Shown piece after piece: positions 58,782 through 64,000 of a stretch of DNA of 64,000 bases (position 1 is the first letter of the stretch; each line of letters begins with the position of its first letter). The stretch comes from Enterocloster hominis (ex Liu et al. 2021) (lineage in GTDB: Bacteria; Bacillota; Clostridia; Lachnospirales; Lachnospiraceae). The notes beneath the pieces are model-generated. The model was given only the letters and a program-made list of their open reading frames with translations, was not told the origin of the DNA and ran no database searches. The stretch lies in NCBI GenBank assembly GCA_014385265.1, contig JACRTJ010000011.1:1-64000 (forward strand). The letters are read 5' to 3'. The translations under genes were made by a program, and so were the position numbers.

Positions 58782-60761
58782 ATGAAAGCAATCGATGCAC
58801 TGTCCGTCAATTCTATCAGAGTTTTAGCCGCTGATGCGATCCAGAAGGCCAATTCCGGCCATCCGGGCCTGCCCCTGGGAAGCGCTCCCATGGCATATGA
58901 GCTCTGGGCCAATCACATGAATCACAATCCGGCCAACCCCAAATGGGAGAACCGGGACCGCTTCATCCTTTCCGGCGGCCATGGCTCCATGCTTTTGTAT
59001 TCCCTTTTACACCTGTTCGGATACGGGCTTACCAAGGAGGATATCATGAATTTCCGCCAGCTGGGCTCTCTGACGCCGGGACATCCCGAGTACGGCCACA
59101 CCGTCGGCGTGGAAGCGACCACAGGCCCTCTGGGCGCGGGAATGGGCATGGCAGTGGGTATGGCCCTGGCTGAAAAGCATCTGGCTGCCGTATTTAATAA
59201 GGAAAATTATCCGGTGGTGGATCACTACACCTATGTGCTGGGCGGCGACGGCTGCATGATGGAGGGGATCTCCTCCGAGGCGTTCTCCCTGGCCGGGACC
59301 ATGGGCCTTTCCAAGCTCATCGTTCTTTATGACTCCAACCGGATCTCCATTGAGGGAAGCACAGACCTGGCCTTCAGGGAGAACGTGGAGGAGCGCATGA
59401 AGGCCTTCGGCTTCCAGACCATCACCGTAGAGGACGGCACCAACTTAGACGCCATCGGTCTGGCCATCGAGGCGGCAAAGGCAGATACGGAACGTCCGTC
59501 CTTCATCACCATTAAAACAGAGATCGGTTACGGCTGTCCGGCCAAGCAGGGCAAGGCCAGCGCCCACGGCGAGCCTCTGGGCGTGGACAATGTAAAGGCC
59601 ATGCGGGAGACCCTGGGCTGGCCCTATGAGGAGCCGTTCTTCGTACCGGACGAGGTATATGCCCACTTTGCAAAGCTGGCAGAGGAAAAGGCAGAGACAG
59701 AGGCAGCCTGGAACGTGATGTTTGCAGCCTACTGCCAGGAATATCCGGAGATGGAAGCGCTCTGGGAGAAGTACCACAGCGGAGTGGATGCGGATTCTCT
59801 TATGAACAATGAAAAATTATGGCTGGAGCAGGAAAAGCCGGAGGCCACCAGATCCTTATCCGGAAAGATGATCAATCTCCTGAAGGATGAGATCCCGGGC
59901 ATGATCGGCGGATCCGCGGACCTGGGTCCCTCCAATAAAACGGAGATGAAGGGCGAGGGCGATTTCTCCGCAGAGAACTCGGCAGGAAGAAACATCCATT
60001 TTGGCGTGAGAGAGCTGGCCATGGCCGCCATCGGAAACGGTATCATGCTCCACGGCGGTTTACGGGCCTATGTCGCCACGTTCTTTGTATTCAGTGACTA
60101 TGTGAAGCCCATGGCGAGACTTTCTGCTCTTATGGGCGTTCCGCTGACCTTTGTACTGACCCATGACAGCATCGGCGTCGGCGAGGATGGACCAACCCAT
60201 GAGCCCATCGAGCAGCTGGCCATGCTGCGGGCCATGCCCAACCTGCGGGTATTCCGCCCCTGCGATGCAATGGAGACATCTGCCGCATGGCTGACCGCCG
60301 CATCCTCTGAGAAGACGCCCACAGCTCTGGTGCTCACAAGACAGAACCTGGCTCCCATCACGGGCAGCAGCAGGGAGGCCTTAAAGGGCGGCTATGTGAT
60401 CGACGACTGCGAGGGCACGCCGGAGGTGATCCTCATTGCCAGCGGCTCCGAGGTGGAGCTGGCAGTGAAGGCCAAGGCAGAGCTGGAGGCAGAAGGAACG
60501 AAGGTACGCGTGGTTTCCATGCCGTGTATGGAGCTTTTCGAGGAGCAGAGCGCAGAGTACAGGGAGACAGTCCTTCCGAGGGCCGTAAGAAAGAGAGTCG
60601 CCATCGAAGCGCTTTCCGATTTCGGATGGGGAAAATATGTGGGCCTGGACGGAGCGTATGTATGCATGAAGAGCTTCGGAGCCAGCGCTCCGGCAGCAAA
60701 GCTGTTTGAAAAATTTGGTTTTACGGTAGAGAACGTGGTCAATACTGTAAAAGCGCTGTAA
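58782..60761 (+). CDS. tkt: Transketolase
   Basis: A 659-residue thiamine-diphosphate enzyme that transfers two-carbon units between sugar phosphates in the pentose phosphate pathway. It shows KANSGHPGLPLGSAPMAYEL, GHGSMLLYSLLHLFGY, the ThDP motif GDGCMMEGISSEAFSLAG (GDG with a downstream Asn), the central HDSIGVGEDGPTHEPIEQL and a C-terminal domain ending near FTVENVVNTV. The length is full. AGGAGGAAGAG precedes the ATG. The glucokinase gene follows 141 bases later. Confidence 0.96.
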   Translation: MKAIDALSVNSIRVLAADAIQKANSGHPGLPLGSAPMAYELWANHMNHNPANPKWENRDRFILSGGHGSMLLYSLLHLFGYGLTKEDIMNFRQLGSLTPGHPEYGHTVGVEATTGPLGAGMGMAVGMALAEKHLAAVFNKENYPVVDHYTYVLGGDGCMMEGISSEAFSLAGTMGLSKLIVLYDSNRISIEGSTDLAFRENVEERMKAFGFQTITVEDGTNLDAIGLAIEAAKADTERPSFITIKTEIGYGCPAKQGKASAHGEPLGVDNVKAMRETLGWPYEEPFFVPDEVYAHFAKLAEEKAETEAAWNVMFAAYCQEYPEMEALWEKYHSGVDADSLMNNEKLWLEQEKPEATRSLSGKMINLLKDEIPGMIGGSADLGPSNKTEMKGEGDFSAENSAGRNIHFGVRELAMAAIGNGIMLHGGLRAYVATFFVFSDYVKPMARLSALMGVPLTFVLTHDSIGVGEDGPTHEPIEQLAMLRAMPNLRVFRPCDAMETSAAWLTAASSEKTPTALVLTRQNLAPITGSSREALKGGYVIDDCEGTPEVILIASGSEVELAVKAKAELEAEGTKVRVVSMPCMELFEEQSAEYRETVLPRAVRKRVAIEALSDFGWGKYVGLDGAYVCMKSFGASAPAAKLFEKFGFTVENVVNTVKAL

Positions 60762-60902
60762 TACAGAGTATGGGACCGGGGCCGGATGATGTGGAAATCC
60801 GGTCCCGGAATCTTTTTATGGAAGGAACAGAAAAAACATGGAAAAAGGCCGCAGGAGCGGGAGGAAGGAATGCGGGCGGCCAGGAGAAAGGGAGGATCAG
60901 TC

Positions 60903-61847
60903 ATGAGCCGGAAATGCATTGGAATCGATATCGGAGGCACGACCGTAAAGCTCGGTATGTTTGAGCAGGACGGAACGCTCCTGGAGAAGTGGGAGATCCC
61001 CACGAGAAAGGAAAACGGAGGGGCACATATCCTGGAGGATATTGCGGCGGCCATAAAGAAAAAGGCAGCGGAAAGGGGACTTTCGACGGCAGATTTTGAA
61101 GGAGCCGGCATGGGACTTCCGGGGCCGGTCCTGGAGGACGGCCACGTGGAATTCTGCGTGAACCTGGGCTGGAAGGCTATGAACCCCCAGAAGATCCTAA
61201 GCGGCCTTCTGGACGGGATGCCGGTAAAGAGCGCCAATGATGCCAATGTGGCTGCCCTGGGTGAGCTGTGGCAGGGAGGCGGCCGCGGCTATAAAAATAT
61301 GGTCATGATCACCCTGGGAACGGGCGTCGGCGGCGGTATTATCCTCAATGAAAAGATCTGGTCCGGTATGCAGGGCGTCGGCGGCGAGATCGGCCATATC
61401 CATGTGATCGAGGGAGAGACAGAGCAGTGCAACTGCGGCGGATACGGATGTCTGGAGCAGGCAGCTTCGGCCACGGGAATCGCCCGTCTGGCCAGGAAAC
61501 TCCTGGAGGCAGATCCGGCACGGCCCTCATCTCTGCGGGAAGTGAAAAATCTGTCGGCTAAGAGCGTGCTGGACGCAGCCAGGGCAGGGGATCCTCTGGC
61601 CCTGGAGTCAGTGGAGACCTCCTGCCGGTATCTGGGCTGGGCCATGGCCGGGATCACCATGGTGGTGGATCCGGAGGCTTATCTGATCGGGGGCGGCGTT
61701 TCCAGGGCTGGGACCTTTCTGACCGAAAAGATCCAGAGATACCACGACCAGTTATCGCCCATGGCCACAAAGAAGGCAAAGGTTCTCCTGGCTACACTGG
61801 GAAACGATGCGGGGATCTATGGGGCTGCGAAGCTGGTATTGGGATAA
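60903..61847 (+). CDS. glcK: ROK family glucokinase
   Basis: A 314-residue sugar kinase of the ROK family that phosphorylates glucose with ATP. The first ATP-binding motif is IGIDIGGTTVKLGMF, the ROK zinc motif is EQCNCGGYGCLE, and MITLGTGVGGGIILN and the GEIGHIHV His are in place. The length and motifs agree with the Firmicutes GlcK. GGGAGGATCAG gives the start at MSRKCIG; a longer frame from 60786 has no ribosome site. It would feed Pgi with glucose-6-phosphate. Specificity for glucose over other hexoses is inferred. Confidence 0.9.
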   Translation: MSRKCIGIDIGGTTVKLGMFEQDGTLLEKWEIPTRKENGGAHILEDIAAAIKKKAAERGLSTADFEGAGMGLPGPVLEDGHVEFCVNLGWKAMNPQKILSGLLDGMPVKSANDANVAALGELWQGGGRGYKNMVMITLGTGVGGGIILNEKIWSGMQGVGGEIGHIHVIEGETEQCNCGGYGCLEQAASATGIARLARKLLEADPARPSSLREVKNLSAKSVLDAARAGDPLALESVETSCRYLGWAMAGITMVVDPEAYLIGGGVSRAGTFLTEKIQRYHDQLSPMATKKAKVLLATLGNDAGIYGAAKLVLG

Positions 61848-61857
61848 AATGAGGAGA

Positions 61858-61878
61858 CCCCGGCTGCGACAGCCGGGG
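61858..61878 (+). terminator. GC-rich hairpin after glcK
   Basis: CCCCGGCT pairs with AGCCGGGG around GCGAC, 10 bases after the stop. No T-tract follows (CAATTATG), so termination may be incomplete. Confidence 0.45.
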
Positions 61879-61884
61879 CAATTA

Positions 61885-62135
61885 TGAAAAATCTATGTGC
61901 AATTTGTCATATTGGCGATGAGAAATAAATTTTTTCTATGCAATTAGTATAAAAAATATATGTGAACAAAATATGAATAAATTGTAAATAGATTATGAAA
62001 CTATTGTAAGTGGCTTTTGTAAGTTTTGTTCACGGGGTGCTGCTGGGAAAAATGCATAGAAAGAATGTTACGAATATTACTTTTTTATTACATTTTTACA
62101 TTTTTCATACGTTTTCTTACGTCTTTTCCAATCTG
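61885..62135. other. AT-rich regulatory spacer
   Basis: About 250 bases with very high AT content, no supported gene, and several T-runs. GTGAACAAAA (about 61962) and TTTTGTTCAC (about 62024) form a 10-bp inverted repeat around a 60-base loop. It lies directly upstream of the promoter of the repeat-protein gene and may bind a regulator. Confidence 0.45.
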
Positions 62136-62164
62136 TTGAAATCATGGAAATTTTATACTATAAT
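62136..62164 (+). promoter_or_regulatory. Promoter of the Asp/Trp-rich repeat protein
   Basis: TTGAAA (62136-62141), a 17-bp spacer and TATAAT (62159-62164). It lies about 50 bases before the ATG at 62217, which has AAAGGAGG upstream. Confidence 0.8.
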
Positions 62165-62216
62165 CCAGATATAAAGAAGAAAAAAATCGTGAAATCAGAT
62201 AAAAGGAGGACATCAT

Positions 62217-63221
62217 ATGAGAAAGAGAAATGTAAAGGGATTATTATTCGCAGCAGCTTTTATGATCGCAGGTACCCAGCTGACGAGCATTGAGGCCCTG
62301 GCCAGAGACTGGGACGATAAGTGGGAAGATAAATGGGAAGACAAGTGGGAAGACCGCTGGGATGATGACGACGATGACGATGATGACCGTTGGGATGACG
62401 ACGACCGCTGGGATGACGATGACCGTTGGGATGATGACGACTGGGACGATGATGATGACGACCGCTGGCCGGGCAATGGCCATCACCATGGCCATCAGAA
62501 CGGAAACGGCCATCATAACGGGCACCACAATGGAAACAACAATGGAAACGGAAACAACAATGACCAGGAGAAAAAAGGCGGCTGGGTCAATGTAGTATAT
62601 TTCTGCGAGGAAGACAATACCGTGTGGGCCCCCGGAGAGATCTGGGCCAAGGGTCTTGTGAACGGAAAAGGAAATGTGAACTCCAGTGAAATGACCACAG
62701 TGCCCGAGGGCTATAAGCTGAGGGTCGTGGGCGATTACTACTATAACGGCGGCGATGAGCTCCGGGTGGAGGTCATTAAGGAGAAGACCCAGGGCGGAAG
62801 AGTCAACGTGGTATATTACTGTGAGGAGGACAACACCGTGTGGGCCCCCGGAGAGATCTGGGCCAAGGGCCTTGTGAATGGAAAAGGAAATGTAAACTCC
62901 AGTGAAATGACCACAGTACCCAAGGGCTATCACCTGAAGGTCGTTGGAGATTACTATTACGACGGCGGCAACGAGCTGCGTGTCCGTATCGTAAAGGACG
63001 ACACCAAGACCGGCGGCTGGGTCAATGTGGTATACTACTGTAAGGAAGACAATACGGTATGGGCGCCCGGACAGATCTGGGCCGAAGGCCTTGTGGACGG
63101 CAAGGGCACCATCAACTGTACAGAGATGACGACGGTTCCGGCGGGCTACCGCTTAAAGATCGTGGGCGATTATTATTACGATGGCACCGGCGATTTCCGG
63201 GTACAGATCGTGAAAAAGTAA
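62217..63221 (+). CDS. Secreted Asp/Trp-rich triple-repeat protein
   Basis: A 334-residue exported protein that I do not recognise. The signal peptide ends at ALA (about 29). Residues 30-84 are almost only Asp, Trp, Arg, Lys and Glu in a DDRWDD/KWED pattern. Residues 85-116 are Gly/Asn/His-rich (GHHNGHHNGN). Three similar domains of about 70 residues follow at 121, 193 and 266, each with VNVVYxC, EDNTVWAPGxIWAxGLV, SEMTTVPxGYxL and VVGDYYY. The acidic and His-rich parts suggest metal binding; the repeats have one conserved Cys each and may be a wall- or ligand-binding module. The strong promoter and a terminator show it is a single-gene unit. Confidence 0.8.
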   Translation: MRKRNVKGLLFAAAFMIAGTQLTSIEALARDWDDKWEDKWEDKWEDRWDDDDDDDDDRWDDDDRWDDDDRWDDDDWDDDDDDRWPGNGHHHGHQNGNGHHNGHHNGNNNGNGNNNDQEKKGGWVNVVYFCEEDNTVWAPGEIWAKGLVNGKGNVNSSEMTTVPEGYKLRVVGDYYYNGGDELRVEVIKEKTQGGRVNVVYYCEEDNTVWAPGEIWAKGLVNGKGNVNSSEMTTVPKGYHLKVVGDYYYDGGNELRVRIVKDDTKTGGWVNVVYYCKEDNTVWAPGQIWAEGLVDGKGTINCTEMTTVPAGYRLKIVGDYYYDGTGDFRVQIVKK

Positions 63222-63246
63222 CAGTTCAAAAAACTAGATAAATATC

Positions 63247-63276
63247 CGGGGGCATGTCTGATTATGCCCCCGTTTT
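63247..63276 (+). terminator. Intrinsic terminator
   Basis: CGGGGGCAT pairs perfectly with ATGCCCCCG around GTCTGATT, followed by TTTTGC. It ends the repeat-protein gene. Confidence 0.85.
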
Positions 63277-63386
63277 GCTTTGTTTTTTGTACAAATTCCC
63301 GGGTGTACGGTTTTTGCCCTGTGTGCTATACTTAAGAAAGAACTGGAATGTGACCATGAAATCATTGGAAAGGACGAAGACCATTT

Positions 63387-64000
63387 ATGATAAATACCGA
63401 AAAGCAGAAGACGCTGGTCATCGGACACAGGAACCCGGACACGGATTCCATCTGCTCTGCCATCTGCTACGCCAGTCTGAAGCGGAAGCTGACAGGGAAG
63501 GACTATGAACCGTGCCGCGCTGGAAATGTGAATCCGGAGACGCAGTTTGTACTGGATTTTTTCCAGGTGGAAGCGCCCCGTCTGGTGGAAAGCGTGAAGA
63601 CCCAGGTAAAGGATATCGAGATCCGCAAGACCAAAGGCGTGGACCGGGGCATCTCCCTGAAGACCGCATGGAGCCTCATGCAGGAAAACAATGTGGTGAC
63701 GATCCCCTGCGTCACAGAGGAAGGCGTTTTAGAGGGCGTCATCACCATCGGAGATATCACCAAATCCTACATGAACCTGTATGACAGCAGTATCATTTCC
63801 AAGGCCAATACCAAGTATTCCAACATCCTGGATACCTTGGAGGGCAGCATTGTGGTGGGAGACGCGGAGGCATATTTTGATAAGGGAAAGGTCCTGATCG
63901 CCGCCGCAAATCCGGATCTGATGGAGAATTATATTGAAAAGCATGACCTGGTGATCCTGGGAAACCGGTACGAGTCCCAGCTCTGCGCCATTGAGATGGA
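63387..64000 (+). CDS. ppaC: Manganese-dependent inorganic pyrophosphatase, partial
   Basis: The first 204 codons of a gene that runs off the right end. The start [21 protein letters not shown] shows the DHH-family metal site (GHRNPDTDS) of family II pyrophosphatases, which hydrolyse PPi using Mn2+. CBS-domain-like sequence follows ([34 protein letters not shown], as separate blocks), so this is the longer, nucleotide-regulated form with CBS and probably DRTGG inserts. AAAGGACGAAGA lies upstream of the ATG. The C-terminal DHHA2 domain is outside the window. Confidence 0.9.
   Translation, partial: MINTEKQKTLVIGHRNPDTDSICSAICYASLKRKLTGKDYEPCRAGNVNPETQFVLDFFQVEAPRLVESVKTQVKDIEIRKTKGVDRGISLKTAWSLMQENNVVTIPCVTEEGVLEGVITIGDITKSYMNLYDSSIISKANTKYSNILDTLEGSIVVGDAEAYFDKGKVLIAAANPDLMENYIEKHDLVILGNRYESQLCAIEM

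Noticed and set aside
62244..62933. A 229-codon frame on the minus strand opposite the repeat protein
   Set aside because: It is a by-product of the low-complexity Asp codons and repeats, and it has no ribosome site or promoter.
1..64000. tRNA, rRNA, CRISPR array, intact insertion sequence or prophage
   Set aside because: None was recognised in either strand. The only regular direct repeats are the three toxin-antitoxin units and the protein repeats at 62.6-63.2 kb.

Overview
The window reads as the chromosome of an anaerobic, spore-forming Clostridia bacterium, most likely Lachnospiraceae (Enterocloster/Lachnoclostridium-like; species not resolved). The evidence is a moderately GC-rich genome with strong AGGAGG ribosome sites, a YyaC-type spore protein, DUF5702/DUF5711/DUF6382 proteins, a Clostridia-style Tad locus and many leaderless-intergenic hairpin terminators. 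No rRNA, tRNA, CRISPR array, phage or intact insertion sequence was seen. All calls are from reading the sequence; no searches were run.

Layout. 1-1480 is an AT-rich, decayed stretch with one intact HIRAN-domain gene. 1.5-5.6 kb holds a MATE pump behind a MerR-type 19-bp-spacer promoter, a CDF-like transporter, a Bcp peroxidase and a P1-family peptidase. 5.6-10.1 kb holds two tandem amidohydrolase paralogs, one with its metal ligands lost, divergent from a PAS/AAA+ regulator whose ATPase core is also degenerate and whose ribosome site is a G10 tract. 10.3-16.9 kb is a DUF3899 gene and a complete oligopeptide ABC importer (oppABCDF). 17.0-18.1 kb is the most striking region: three tandem 371-bp units, each encoding a 30-residue holin-like toxin peptide and a convergent antisense RNA (type I toxin-antitoxin layout). 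The third unit has a replaced antitoxin segment of identical length.

18.1-24.2 kb carries two M20 peptidases, an HD-LarE fusion and a second MATE pump. 24.3-31.6 kb holds a two-component system, glycogen branching enzyme, a GH13 glucosidase, YaaL and an ArsR regulator. 31.7-41.9 kb is a Tad/Flp pilus locus: a prepilin peptidase broken by an in-frame TGA, TadZ, TadA, TadB, TadC with an extracytoplasmic insert, a 55-residue Flp1-like pilin, a DUF5702 protein, two TadE-like proteins, a second and intact prepilin peptidase, and a DUF6382-FHA protein.

42.1-64 kb is mixed housekeeping and envelope functions: a TIGR00300-like enzyme, rhomboid, HIT, an ECF sigma/anti-sigma pair split by an opposed murG, a secreted AT-rich gene, TSCPD protein, MTA/SAH nucleosidase, glucose-6-phosphate isomerase, an M15 peptidase, YyaC, a LysM protein with a degenerate MPN-like domain, DUF5711, transketolase, ROK glucokinase, a secreted Asp/Trp-rich triple-repeat protein, and a manganese-dependent pyrophosphatase running off the right end.

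Functional threads: peptide capture and breakdown (Opp, P1, two M20 enzymes, amidohydrolases), glycogen and central sugar metabolism (GlgB, GH13, Pgi, Tkt, ROK kinase), and cell-surface assembly (Tad pilus, M15, LysM and repeat proteins).
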